Assembly: GCA_025923995.1 (NCBI GenBank)
Contig: JAICEW010000027.1
Coordinates: 1-33,689 of the forward strand
Length of the DNA: 33,689 nt
Direction of reading: 5' to 3'
DNA from: Vicinamibacteria bacterium
GTDB taxonomy: Bacteria; Acidobacteriota; Vicinamibacteria; Fen-336
Shown: positions 14,112 through 21,249 of the stretch, piece after piece
Position numbering within the stretch: position 1 is the first letter of the stretch
Layout of the letters: the number at the start of each line of letters is the position of its first letter
Notes under the pieces: generated by a model
What the model saw: only the letters and a program-made list of their open reading frames with translations
Databases searched by the model: none
What the model was told of the DNA's origin: nothing
Position numbers and translations under genes: made by a program

Positions 14112-14540
14112 TCAGCTCCTCGTGTCTTCGGCAGTCGGCCGGGCCGCGTAGATCAGCCCGACCAGCCCCAGCTGTGCGAGCACTCCGGGCGCCAGCGCCG
14201 GCGGGGCCTTGGCCTGGAGGGTCTTGCGCCACAGGCGCCAGCCCTCGAGCGACGGGTCCAGCTCCCGCTGGAACTCCGCGTTGGCGCGCGCGTGGACGAC
14301 CACGCCCGCGAGCCCCGTCGCCACCTGCGCGCACAGCACGACCTGCAGCGATCGCCTGCTCGCGCGTCGGGGCGCGCGAGCGTGCCACGTCAGGGCGGCC
14401 AGCGTCAGGCCGATCGCCAGCAGCGGGAGCAGCTGCGTCTCGTCCTCGTGGTGCTCGATCAGCAGCAGCTCGACGCCGGTCCCGACCAGGCCGAGGGCCA
14501 GCACCGCGGCCAGGGCGGCCCACAGCCGGGGCGCCGTCAT
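14112..14540 (-). CDS. Small four-helix membrane protein, unknown function
   Basis: A 142-residue protein with four predicted membrane segments, at about 6-28, 36-52, 65-83 and 112-131. The first loop contains the acidic/His stretch ELLLIEHHEDETQLLP, and a charged amphipathic region (about 85-110, ending GWRLWRKTLQAK) lies between segments three and four. I recall similar small proteins in Acidobacteriota and Gemmatimonadota genomes without assigned function. Its ATG overlaps the permease stop codon as ATGA (14537-14540), so the two are translationally coupled. The HhH gene follows within 6 bases. Confidence 0.75.
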   Translation of the reverse strand: MTAPRLWAALAAVLALGLVGTGVELLLIEHHEDETQLLPLLAIGLTLAALTWHARAPRRASRRSLQVVLCAQVATGLAGVVVHARANAEFQRELDPSLEGWRLWRKTLQAKAPPALAPGVLAQLGLVGLIYAARPTAEDTRS

Positions 14541-17005
14541 TCGGAGCGCAGGGCGATCGTCGGGTCGACGCGCGTGGCCCGCCACGCCGGCTTGAGGCTC
14601 GCGAGCAGGGCCGCGGCCGCCAGCAGCAGCGGCACGCCCACGAAGGTCAGCGGGTCGCGCGCGCTCATGTCGAACAGCAGGTTCGCGACCAGGCGCGAGG
14701 CGGCCAGCGAGAGGGCGAGCCCGACGACGATGCCGGCTCCGGACAGCAGCGCCGCCTGACGGACGACCAGCCGCAGCACGTCGGACTGGCCCGCCCCCAG
14801 CGCCATGCGCACCCCCAGCTCGCGGGTGCGCTGGCTGACCGAGTACGACATCACGCCGTAGATGCCGATGACGGCCAGGCCCAGCGAGAGCAGGCCGAAC
14901 ACGCCCAGCAGGTACGCGCCCGTGCGCGGGGCCCAGAGGTTCTGGTCGAGGATCGACGCATAGGTGAAGACGTTGGTGATGGGCAGGGAGCGGTCCATGC
15001 CCTGCACCTGCTGGCGGGCCATCCCCAGCGCGGCCGAGGGATCGCCGCCGCTGCGGACCTGGAGCGATACCGCCGGCGCGTAGGTCTGGCGCAGGGAGAG
15101 GTAGATCTGGGGCGTGGCGTCCTCGCCGATGAAGTTGTACTTGCTGTCCCGCGCGACGCCGACCACCTCGTTCCACCAGTCCTGTCCGAAGAACTTGAAG
15201 CGCTTGCCGATCGCCTCCTGGTCGGGCCAGAACTGGCGCGCCATCGTCTCGTTGACCACCACCACGTGCGGTGCTTCCACGTGGTCGCTCTCCGCGAAGT
15301 CGCGCCCGCGCACCAGCGCGATGCCCACCGCCTGCAGGTAGCCGGGCTCCACCGTGTTGAGCTGGACGAGGCGCCCGTTCTTCCGGTCGGAGGGGTCCAC
15401 GCCCTCGGTGAAGACGGTGCGCAGGATGTCGCCCTGGAAGAGCGGGATCCCGGTGGACAGCGTCGCCTTCTCGACACCCGGCAGCGCGCGCACGCGCTCG
15501 AGCATGCGGCGCTGGAAGTCGCGCCCGCGCTCCTCGTCGTAACCCTGGGCGCCCAGGTTGATCGTCAGCACCGCCAGCCGCTCGTGGTCGAACCCGGGCG
15601 AGATCCTCTGCGCGCGCCCGAGGCTCTTCACGAAGAGCGCCGCTCCCAGCAGCGCGACCAGCGACAGCGCGATCTGGCCCGCGACGAGCACGTTGCGCAG
15701 GCTCCAGGGGCGGTTGCTGCCGGCGGATCCGCCCGCCCGCTGCTTCAGCTCCGACACCAGGTCCGGACGGGACGAGCTCAACGCGGGCGCCAGTCCGAAC
15801 ACGATCGCGGTCAGCAGCGACACCAGCGCGGTGAAGACGAGCACGCGCACGCCCGGCGTCAGGTCCAGCGAGTCGGCGGCCAGCGCGGGCGGCCGCGCCG
15901 CCCACAGCGCGCCCTGCGCCCAGTACGCGAGCAGCAGGCCCAGCGCGCCCGCCAGCGCGGCCAGCAGGAGACCCTCCGTCAGGAGCTGGCGGATCAGCCG
16001 CGCGCGGGAGGCGCCCAGCGAGAGCCGAACCGCCACCTCGCGCTGCCTCACCGATGCCCGCGCGAGCAGCAGGTTGGCGACGTTGGCGCACGCGATCAGC
16101 AGCACCAGCCCCACGATGGTCATGAGCAGGCCGCCCACGCGCACCAGGTTCTGGCGGAAGCCGGGATTGATCGTGGACTGGGCGAGCGGCCTCAGGGCCA
16201 GGCTGCGGCCGCCGTTGTCGTTGGGGTACTCGCGGGCCAGCTGGTCCGCGATCGTCTTGAGGTTGGCGTTCGCCTGATCGATGGTGACGGCGGGCTTGAG
16301 GCGGCCCACTGCCTGGAACAGCAGGGCGCGGCGCGAGTCGAAGTTCTCGGCGAAGAAGCCGCGCGCCACCTGCGGATGGGCCATCATCGGCACCCACAGC
16401 GCGGGCGTGCCGATGGCGTTGGCGCCCTTGAAGCCGGCCGGCGCCACGCCCACCACCGTGAACGCGCTGCCGTTGAGCGTGATCGTCTTCCCGACGATCG
16501 CGGGGTCGCCGCCCAGGCGGCGCTGGAAGAAGGCGTACGAGAGGACCGCGACCGGCTTCTCGCCGGGGACGCGGTCCTCGTCCGGCAGGAACCCGCGGCC
16601 GAGCACCGGCCGCACGCCGAGCAGGTCGAAGAAGTTCCCGCTGACCATCTCGCCGAAGATCTGGTCCGGCTCGCCGCTGCCCGAGAACGAGAGCGGGATG
16701 CCGTTGTGGACCGCGAGCTCGCTGAACACCGCGTTCTGCGCGCGGTAGTCCTCGAGGTTCGGGCGGGACGTCGGCAGGAAGTCCTGGAACGGGCCCCGGT
16801 TCCTCTCGTCCGTCGTGAACAGCGCCACGAGCGTCGACGCGTCCTTGACCGGCAGCGGGTTCAGCAGGACCGCGTTCACGACCGTGAAGATCGTGCTGTT
16901 GGCTCCGATGCCGAGGGCGAGCGACAGCACCGCCACCAGCGAGAAGCCGGGGTTCTTGACGAGCATCCGCGCGGCGAAGCGCAGGTCCTGCCAGAACGCG
17001 TTCAT
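14537..17005 (-). CDS. Duplicated MacB/FtsX-type ABC permease (ADOP family)
   Basis: An 822-residue inner-membrane protein made of two FtsX-type permease halves, each with a MacB-like periplasmic domain. The N-terminus (WQDLRFAARMLVKNPGF, then ALGIGANSTIF) is the hallmark of the ADOP group, acidobacterial duplicated orphan permeases, which usually lack an adjacent ATPase, as here. Spans lie near 20-42, 290-315, 340-365, 385-408, 438-460 and three more after about 685. The periplasmic parts are about 45-285 and 465-680. RTRELGVRMALGA and REVAVRLSLGA are the coupling-helix motifs of the two halves, so the protein could still bind an ATPase encoded elsewhere. GGGAG precedes the ATG. It lies 72 bp after the ArsR gene and overlaps the next gene by 4 bp. 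Substrate unknown. Confidence 0.92.
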   Translation of the reverse strand: MNAFWQDLRFAARMLVKNPGFSLVAVLSLALGIGANSTIFTVVNAVLLNPLPVKDASTLVALFTTDERNRGPFQDFLPTSRPNLEDYRAQNAVFSELAVHNGIPLSFSGSGEPDQIFGEMVSGNFFDLLGVRPVLGRGFLPDEDRVPGEKPVAVLSYAFFQRRLGGDPAIVGKTITLNGSAFTVVGVAPAGFKGANAIGTPALWVPMMAHPQVARGFFAENFDSRRALLFQAVGRLKPAVTIDQANANLKTIADQLAREYPNDNGGRSLALRPLAQSTINPGFRQNLVRVGGLLMTIVGLVLLIACANVANLLLARASVRQREVAVRLSLGASRARLIRQLLTEGLLLAALAGALGLLLAYWAQGALWAARPPALAADSLDLTPGVRVLVFTALVSLLTAIVFGLAPALSSSRPDLVSELKQRAGGSAGSNRPWSLRNVLVAGQIALSLVALLGAALFVKSLGRAQRISPGFDHERLAVLTINLGAQGYDEERGRDFQRRMLERVRALPGVEKATLSTGIPLFQGDILRTVFTEGVDPSDRKNGRLVQLNTVEPGYLQAVGIALVRGRDFAESDHVEAPHVVVVNETMARQFWPDQEAIGKRFKFFGQDWWNEVVGVARDSKYNFIGEDATPQIYLSLRQTYAPAVSLQVRSGGDPSAALGMARQQVQGMDRSLPITNVFTYASILDQNLWAPRTGAYLLGVFGLLSLGLAVIGIYGVMSYSVSQRTRELGVRMALGAGQSDVLRLVVRQAALLSGAGIVVGLALSLAASRLVANLLFDMSARDPLTFVGVPLLLAAAALLASLKPAWRATRVDPTIALRSE

Positions 17006-17077
17006 GGGCGGTCTCCCGAAGGGCGCGCTCCCCCGCTCGCGCGCCGCTCCTGGATTATCACCCCTGCGCGGGCGAGA

Positions 17078-17431
17078 TCACTCCTCCTCGACGAAGGCCC
17101 GCAGCCGCGCGAGCGTCTCGTCCCAGCGCTCCGCGATCCGCTCCAGCGACCGGCGCGCGTCTTCGAGCGGCGCGGGCTGGAGCTGCCAGACCTGTTCGCG
17201 CCCCTGGCGCACGCCCCGGGCCAGGCCGGCGACCTCCAGCACCCGCAGGTGCTTGCTCACGGCCTGGCGCGTGACGTCGGCGCCCTCGGTGAGGCGCGCC
17301 ACCGAGAGCGGTCCCTCGCGCCCGAGCCGGGCGACCAGGCGCAGGCGCGTCTGGTCGCCCAGCGCGGCGAACACGGGAGCCGCCCCGTCGATCGCGGCCG
17401 CCTCCGCGCGGCTACTGCGACTCGGAGACAT
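17078..17431 (-). CDS. ArsR-family winged helix regulator
   Basis: A 117-residue regulator. The winged helix spans about 15-90: VFAALGDQTRLRLVARLG is the ArsR family opening, LSVARLTEGADVTRQAVSKHLRVL the recognition helices, and the wing contains RQGREQVWQL. The C-terminal 25 residues form a helix likely used for dimerisation. No cysteine-based metal motif is visible, so it is probably not a metal sensor; the ligand is unknown. It overlaps the end of the SRPBCC gene by 20 bp, a pairing common in bacteria. The two GCAACC/GGTTGC dyads at the operon promoter are the obvious candidate operators for it. Confidence 0.9.
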   Translation of the reverse strand: MSPSRSSRAEAAAIDGAAPVFAALGDQTRLRLVARLGREGPLSVARLTEGADVTRQAVSKHLRVLEVAGLARGVRQGREQVWQLQPAPLEDARRSLERIAERWDETLARLRAFVEEE

Positions 17432-17876
17432 GCCGCGCGATGTTCTTGACCTGTCCCTCCCAGCCTCCGGAGTTCATGCGGAACGCCTCCGCCCGGCGCT
17501 CGGCCGGGATGTGGTCGAAGCCCGACTCGGTGACCCGCAGCCGCGTGCCCTCGGGCACCTCGTCCAGCTCGAACACCACGAGCGTGGTGGGCTCCTTCGA
17601 GTAGTCCTTCGTCGGGTCGATCGCGTAGGGGTGCCAGCGGAACGAGAACAGCCGCTCCGGCTCGATCCGCTCCACCTCCACCTCGAACGCGACGTGCTCG
17701 TAGCCGGGGTGCGTGATGCGGCCGCGGGCCGGCTTCCCCGGCGCGAAGTCGTCCTTGATGTCGGCCCGGAACCAGCGGCCGAACTCGCGCGCGTCGGTGA
17801 GCGCCCGCCACACCCGCGAGCGGGGCGCGCGCATCACGATCTCCTTCTCGATCCGGTCGGTGCTGGTCTCGATCAT
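17412..17876 (-). CDS. SRPBCC (AHSA1/START-like) domain protein
   Basis: A 154-residue cytoplasmic protein with the helix-grip fold of the AHSA1-type group: RIEKEIVMRAPRSRVWRALTD at the start, FGRWFRADI near 34-42, a central beta sheet (RLFSFRWHPYAID, TTLVVFELDEV, GTRLRVTESGFD), and a long C-terminal helix (GGWEGQVKNIARHV). Such proteins bind small hydrophobic ligands in a central cavity; the ligand here is unknown. The ATG at 17876 has AGGAGG seven bases upstream; an in-frame TTG two codons earlier is a poorer choice. It is the first gene of the block, and its ribosome-binding site lies inside an operator-like dyad. It is paired with the overlapping ArsR gene downstream. Confidence 0.9.
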   Translation of the reverse strand: MIETSTDRIEKEIVMRAPRSRVWRALTDAREFGRWFRADIKDDFAPGKPARGRITHPGYEHVAFEVEVERIEPERLFSFRWHPYAIDPTKDYSKEPTTLVVFELDEVPEGTRLRVTESGFDHIPAERRAEAFRMNSGGWEGQVKNIARHVSESQ

Positions 17877-17878
17877 AC

Positions 17879-17894
17879 GCAACCTCCTGGTTGC
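17879..17894 (-). promoter_or_regulatory. Operator-like dyad overlapping the transcription start and ribosome-binding site
   Basis: GCAACC-TCCT-GGTTGC is a perfect 6-bp inverted repeat with a 4-base spacer. It abuts the -10 element and contains the AGGAGG ribosome-binding site of the SRPBCC gene. The same arms recur at 17920-17935, 41 bp away. Probable ArsR binding site. Confidence 0.65.
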
Positions 17895-17923
17895 ATATTA
17901 CGCCGGCCGCGCTCGTAGCGCAA
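17895..17923 (-). promoter_or_regulatory. Sigma-70-type promoter of the SRPBCC-ArsR block
   Basis: On the minus strand, TTGCGC (17923-17918) and TAATAT (17900-17895) are separated by exactly 17 bases. The expected start near 17889 falls inside the downstream dyad, and the -35 overlaps the upstream dyad, an arrangement suited to repression. Confidence 0.6.
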
Positions 17924-17935
17924 CCGTTCGGTTGC
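17920..17935 (-). promoter_or_regulatory. Second operator-like dyad, over the -35
   Basis: GCAACC-GTTC-GGTTGC has the same arms and spacer length as the dyad at 17879 and overlaps the -35 element by four bases. On the plus strand it is followed by CTTTTT and so resembles a small terminator hairpin, but no plus-strand gene ends here. Confidence 0.6.
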
Positions 17936-17948
17936 CTTTTTCGCCGTT

Positions 17949-17972
17949 AACCTTCGGCCGTCCCCGGACGTC
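17949..17972 (+). promoter_or_regulatory. Candidate ECF-sigma promoter of the sigma/anti-sigma operon
   Basis: AACC (17949-17952) and CGTC (17969-17972) are spaced by 16 bases, the pattern of many ECF-dependent promoters (AAC at -35, CGTC at -10). The expected start near 17979 precedes the AGGAGGT ribosome-binding site at 17984-17990. This would allow the encoded sigma factor to drive its own operon; that is inference. Confidence 0.4.
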
Positions 17973-17994
17973 GTTCCCGCGACAGGAGGTGGAA

Positions 17995-18453
17995 GTGCCC
18001 TACCCCGCAGTCCCCTACAGCCTCGTCGTCATCATCGTGAGCCAGATGTTCTTCGCGTCGTTCCTGCTGTTCCTGCTGGCCGGCTTCATGAGGGACCGGG
18101 CGCGGCGGCGCAGCGACCTGCAGATGCGCCTCCTGGACCGGTTCGGCTCCGCACCGGAGCTGCTGGCCTACCTCGAGAGCGAGGAGGGCCGCAGGCTCCG
18201 CGACGCCATCACGGGCCGCCGCTTCCAGGCCTTCCGGCAGGTCCTGGGGGCGATCCAGCTCGGCCTCGTGCTGGTCGCGCTGGGCGGCGGGCTCCTCTGG
18301 GCGGGGGTCCGGAACGGTGACGGCGACCTGATGACCGCGGCCGCCGTCTGTCTCTCGGTCGGGGCGGGGCTGCTCCTGGCGGCGGTCGTGTCGAAGCAGC
18401 TCCTCGTCCGCTGGAACGTCTGGACGGAAGACACCAGGGCCGCGGGTCGCTGA
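17995..18453 (+). CDS. Membrane protein of an ECF sigma operon, unknown function
   Basis: A 152-residue protein starting at GTG 17995, five bases after AGGAGG. It has one N-terminal span (about 8-31), a charged cytoplasmic segment (RDRARRRSDLQMRLLDRFG, then APELLAYLESEEGRRLRDAI) and two C-terminal spans (about 83-103 and 111-133). The middle segment looks amphipathic and could bind a partner. I have seen this layout beside sigma factors in Acidobacteriota-like genomes but know no assigned function. Its stop lies in the same frame as the sigma gene, which follows within about 70 bases, so co-transcription is likely. Confidence 0.75.
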   Translation: MPYPAVPYSLVVIIVSQMFFASFLLFLLAGFMRDRARRRSDLQMRLLDRFGSAPELLAYLESEEGRRLRDAITGRRFQAFRQVLGAIQLGLVLVALGGGLLWAGVRNGDGDLMTAAAVCLSVGAGLLLAAVVSKQLLVRWNVWTEDTRAAGR

Positions 18454-18525
18454 CACGCGCAGCACGAGCTGAGCGGAGCCACGCCGCTGGACGCGGAGGA
18501 TTTCGAGGCCGTCTACGCACGGACC

Positions 18526-18987
18526 ATGCGCCCGCTGCGGGCCTATCTCCTGCGCCTCGGTGGCGACGCGGCGGTGGCGGACGACGTGCTGCAGGAGACC
18601 TACATCCGCTACCTCGGGATGGAGCCCGCGCACCGCGAGCGGTTCCCGGAGCGGCCCCTGCTGTTCCGCATCGCGACGAACCTGATGTACGACCACTTCC
18701 GGAGGAAGAGCCGCGACGAGCGCGCCGTGCGCGGGCTGTGGCCGTTCCGGACGGACGAGCGGCCCAGGCCCGTCGAAGGCGGCGACGTGGCACGCGCGTT
18801 CGCGACGCTCACCGAGCGCGAGCGTTCGCTGCTGTGGCTCGCCTACGTCGAGGAGTGGCGGCACGACGAGATGGCCCCGTGCCTCGGCGTGCGGCCAGCG
18901 AGCGTGCGCGTCATGCTGTTCCGCGCCAAGAGCGCGCTGGCCCGGGTGCTACGGAAGCGCGGCCTGGGCCCGAAGGAGGCGTCATGA
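18526..18987 (+). CDS. ECF-type RNA polymerase sigma factor
   Basis: From the ATG at 18526, 153 residues. Region 2 includes LRAYLLRLGGDAAVADDVLQETYIRYL and the -10-binding stretch FRIATNLMYDHFRRKSRDE; region 4 includes LTERERSLLWLAYVEEWRHDEMAPCLGV and the helix-turn-helix SVRVMLFRAKSALARVL. The frame stays open upstream, and the 13 codons before this ATG encode LDAEDFEAVYART, which is the conserved first helix of ECF region 2. The true start is therefore probably at CTG 18487, which has GGAG 8 bases upstream, giving 166 residues. No ATG, GTG or TTG exists in that stretch. The stop overlaps the next start (ATGA), as expected for a sigma/anti-sigma pair. Confidence 0.9.
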   Translation: MRPLRAYLLRLGGDAAVADDVLQETYIRYLGMEPAHRERFPERPLLFRIATNLMYDHFRRKSRDERAVRGLWPFRTDERPRPVEGGDVARAFATLTERERSLLWLAYVEEWRHDEMAPCLGVRPASVRVMLFRAKSALARVLRKRGLGPKEAS

Positions 18988-19439
18988 AGGAATGCGAGCG
19001 GCACGGGTCGACACTGGCCCAGGCCCGCGCCGGCCAGGCGGACGCCCACGCGGCGGAGTGCGACCGTTGCCGCGACACGCTGGCGGTGGTCGACGCCCTC
19101 GCCCACCTGTCGGCCGACGCGAACCGGCTGCCGGCGCCCGCGGCCGACGCGCGCGTGTTGTTCCTCCGCTCGCGGTTCGTCGCGCGGCTGCAGGGCGAGC
19201 AGCGCCGGGCGGAGCGCTCCGAGCGGCCGCTCGTCTTCGCGCGCGTGGCCGCGCTGGCGGTGATGGCGGGCGTGATCGTATGGACCCTGCTCGGCGGGAC
19301 AACCGTCGAGGCTCCGGCCGGCGCAGCCTCCAGCGCGGCCAGCCTGCTCTACGCGCTCTCGCGGCTCGCGCTCTGGCCGCTGGTCGTCGGCACGCTGGCC
19401 GCCGTCGCCACGGCGCGGTTCCTCTGGGTCGAGGACTGA
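18984..19439 (+). CDS. Zinc-binding anti-sigma factor (ZAS-type), membrane-anchored
   Basis: A 151-residue protein. The N-terminal domain carries the anti-sigma zinc motif HxxxCxxC (H22, C26, C29) with further C4 and H7 nearby, so redox- or zinc-dependent release of the sigma factor is plausible. Two membrane spans follow, at about 86-106 and 121-146. The ATG has AAGGAGG four bases upstream and overlaps the sigma stop by 4 bp. The final 30 codons lie on the opposite strand from the tail of the PepSY gene. The partner is taken to be the sigma factor encoded just upstream. Confidence 0.85.
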   Translation: MKECERHGSTLAQARAGQADAHAAECDRCRDTLAVVDALAHLSADANRLPAPAADARVLFLRSRFVARLQGEQRRAERSERPLVFARVAALAVMAGVIVWTLLGGTTVEAPAGAASSAASLLYALSRLALWPLVVGTLAAVATARFLWVED

Positions 19440-20566
19440 AGCGACGCGCGCAGCCGGCGCAGCGCCAGCGAGAGGCCCGTGCAGACGAGGAACGTCCCCC
19501 CCAGCGAGGCCAGCCCCGCCACCACCTGTCCCGGCCACGAGAGCAGCTCGCCCGTGTGGATCCAACGCGCGGCCGTGCGCGTCTTCCGACCGCGTCCGAG
19601 CTCCGCGAAGGGCTCCCACTTCGCGACCGCGCCCGTCCGCGTGTCGAAGGAGAGCTGCGAGCGGCCATAGGGGCTCCGCCAGGAGCTGTCGGTGATGGCG
19701 ACGGTCACGGGCGCCCCCGGACGCGGGACGCGCAGGACGCCCAGCGTCCAGGAGGGGACGCGCTCGCGCGCCGCGGCCCAGGCCCCGTCCAGCCCGGCGA
19801 ACGGCTCCGCGGTCAGCGGCGCCTCGGCGCGCTCGCCCCGCGGCTGGGAGCCACCGCGATCCGCGGACCGGCCCTGGCCCCCGGCCGCCGCGGGAGGGGC
19901 CGTCGCGTACAGCAGGTTCCCGACAGCGGGGTACGAGATCACGAGGCCCGTCAGCGTGAGCAGGACGATCACCGGCGCGCACCACAGGCCGATCGCGTTG
20001 TGCCAGTTGAAGTCGCGCGCCTTTCCGCGCAGCCCTGCCTGGAACCACACGACGGCGCGCAGGCGGCGACGCGTCCAATCGGCGGGCCACCACAGGTACA
20101 GCCCGCTCAGGCCAAGGAAGAGGAATGCCGCGTTGCACGCGCCGGTGATGGCGCGGCCGGTCTCGCGTCCGTCGCCCTCGCGCGCGAGCCAGCGGTGCCA
20201 GTCGGTGACGCCGCGGAAGAACGCCCGCCACGCGGGCGCGCCCTGGCCCCGGACGTCGCCCGTGCGGGGATCCACGTACAGGACCGCGTCCCGCCCCGCG
20301 CCCACGAGCGCCGCCACCGCGGGGTCGGCGTCGAAGGTGAGGCTGGCCGGCCGCGCGTCCGGCCGCTGGGCCAGGACGCGCGCCAGCAGCGCCTCGGGCG
20401 AGAGAGGCGGCGCGGGCTGGGGCTCGACGCGCCTCTGCTCGCGCTCGACGAAGCGCAGCGCCTGCGGCTGCAGCGCGAGCAGGGCCCCGGTCGCGGACAT
20501 GACGAGGACGACCAGGCCGGCGACGACGCCTGCGGTGAGGTGGATCCAGAAGACGACCCTGCGCAT
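19349..20566 (-). CDS. PepSY-associated transmembrane protein of an iron-uptake operon
   Basis: A 405-residue inner-membrane protein of the PepSY_TM type, with spans near 6-28, 143-165, 193-215 and 358-380 and periplasmic PepSY-like segments between them. Landmarks are FWIHLTAGVVAGLVVLVMSATG at the start, VTDWHRWLA near 119, DFNWHNAIGLW near 187-197 and RWIHTGELLSWPGQ near 343; these repeated His-containing stretches are typical and may hold heme or support electron transfer. Family members near siderophore receptors are often thought to be ferric-reductase-like; that is not proven. The ATG directly follows the stop of the PiuC gene (TAG ATG). The last 30 residues, beyond the final span, overlap the anti-sigma gene on the other strand. 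Confidence 0.85.
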   Translation of the reverse strand: MRRVVFWIHLTAGVVAGLVVLVMSATGALLALQPQALRFVEREQRRVEPQPAPPLSPEALLARVLAQRPDARPASLTFDADPAVAALVGAGRDAVLYVDPRTGDVRGQGAPAWRAFFRGVTDWHRWLAREGDGRETGRAITGACNAAFLFLGLSGLYLWWPADWTRRRLRAVVWFQAGLRGKARDFNWHNAIGLWCAPVIVLLTLTGLVISYPAVGNLLYATAPPAAAGGQGRSADRGGSQPRGERAEAPLTAEPFAGLDGAWAAARERVPSWTLGVLRVPRPGAPVTVAITDSSWRSPYGRSQLSFDTRTGAVAKWEPFAELGRGRKTRTAARWIHTGELLSWPGQVVAGLASLGGTFLVCTGLSLALRRLRASLQSSTQRNRAVATAASVPTTSGQSASRESA

Positions 20567-21247
20567 CTACAGCTCCGCCCAGCGCCGCAGCAGGTTGTGG
20601 TAGACGCCGATCAGCTGGACCGCCGAGGGATGGTCGGGCTGCTCGCGGCCCAGCTCCTGGATCGCGTGGTCCAGGTCGAACAGCAGCGTGCGCTCGCCGT
20701 CGTCGCGCACCATGCTCTGCACCCAGAAGAACGCCGCCAGGCGCACGCCCCGCGTCACGGGCCGCACGTGGTGGAGGCTCGAGGCCGGGTACAGGACGAG
20801 GTGCCCGGCCGGCAGCTTCACGCTGTGGACGCCGTACGTGTCCTCGACCACGAGCTCGCCGCCTTCGTACTCGTCGGGCTGCGAGAGGAACAGCGTGGCG
20901 GACACGTCCGTGCGCAGGCGGTGGGGCGTGCCCGGCACCTGCCGGACCGCGTTGTCGACGTGCGTGCCGAACGACTCCCCGCCCTCGTAGCGGTTGAACA
21001 GCGGCGGGAAGACGCGCAGCGGCAGCGCGGCCGACACGAACAGCGCGTTCTGCTGGAGCGCTCCGACGATCAGGTCGCCCAGCCGGCGCGCGGCCTCGGA
21101 GTCCTCGGACAGCTGGCGGTTGCGCTTGGCGCGGGCGGACTGGTGGCCGGCCGTGACCCGCCCGTCCACCCATTCGGCCTGGTCCAGCAGGCGCCGTGCC
21201 TCCGCCAGCTGCGTCGCGCCCAGCACGTCCGCGACGGGAAGCAGCAC
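20567..21247 (-). CDS. piuC: PiuC/YbiX-type Fe(II)/2-oxoglutarate dioxygenase (PKHD-type hydroxylase)
   Basis: A 226-residue cytoplasmic enzyme, the usual family length. The iron ligands are visible as H96-x-D98 (FGTHVDNAV) and H159 (SSLHHVRP), with R169 to hold 2-oxoglutarate. The start region ([20 protein letters not shown], then [13 protein letters not shown]) is the conserved PiuC N-terminus. The start is GTG at 21247, two bases after the receptor stop, with only GGA as a ribosome-binding signal, so translation is probably coupled. PiuC proteins accompany siderophore receptors such as PiuA and Fiu and are needed in some species for use of catechol siderophores or drug conjugates; their substrate is not firmly known. 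Confidence 0.92.
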   Translation of the reverse strand: MLLPVADVLGATQLAEARRLLDQAEWVDGRVTAGHQSARAKRNRQLSEDSEAARRLGDLIVGALQQNALFVSAALPLRVFPPLFNRYEGGESFGTHVDNAVRQVPGTPHRLRTDVSATLFLSQPDEYEGGELVVEDTYGVHSVKLPAGHLVLYPASSLHHVRPVTRGVRLAAFFWVQSMVRDDGERTLLFDLDHAIQELGREQPDHPSAVQLIGVYHNLLRRWAEL

Positions 21248-21249
21248 TC

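Noticed and set aside
17920-17940. Intrinsic terminator on the plus strand (hairpin followed by CTTTTT)
   Set aside because: No plus-strand gene ends nearby, and the same arms recur as an operator at 17879.
18785-18801. Possible second sigma-54 promoter (TGGCACG-CGCG-TTCGC)
   Set aside because: The -12 element lacks TTGC and the site lies within the ECF sigma coding region.
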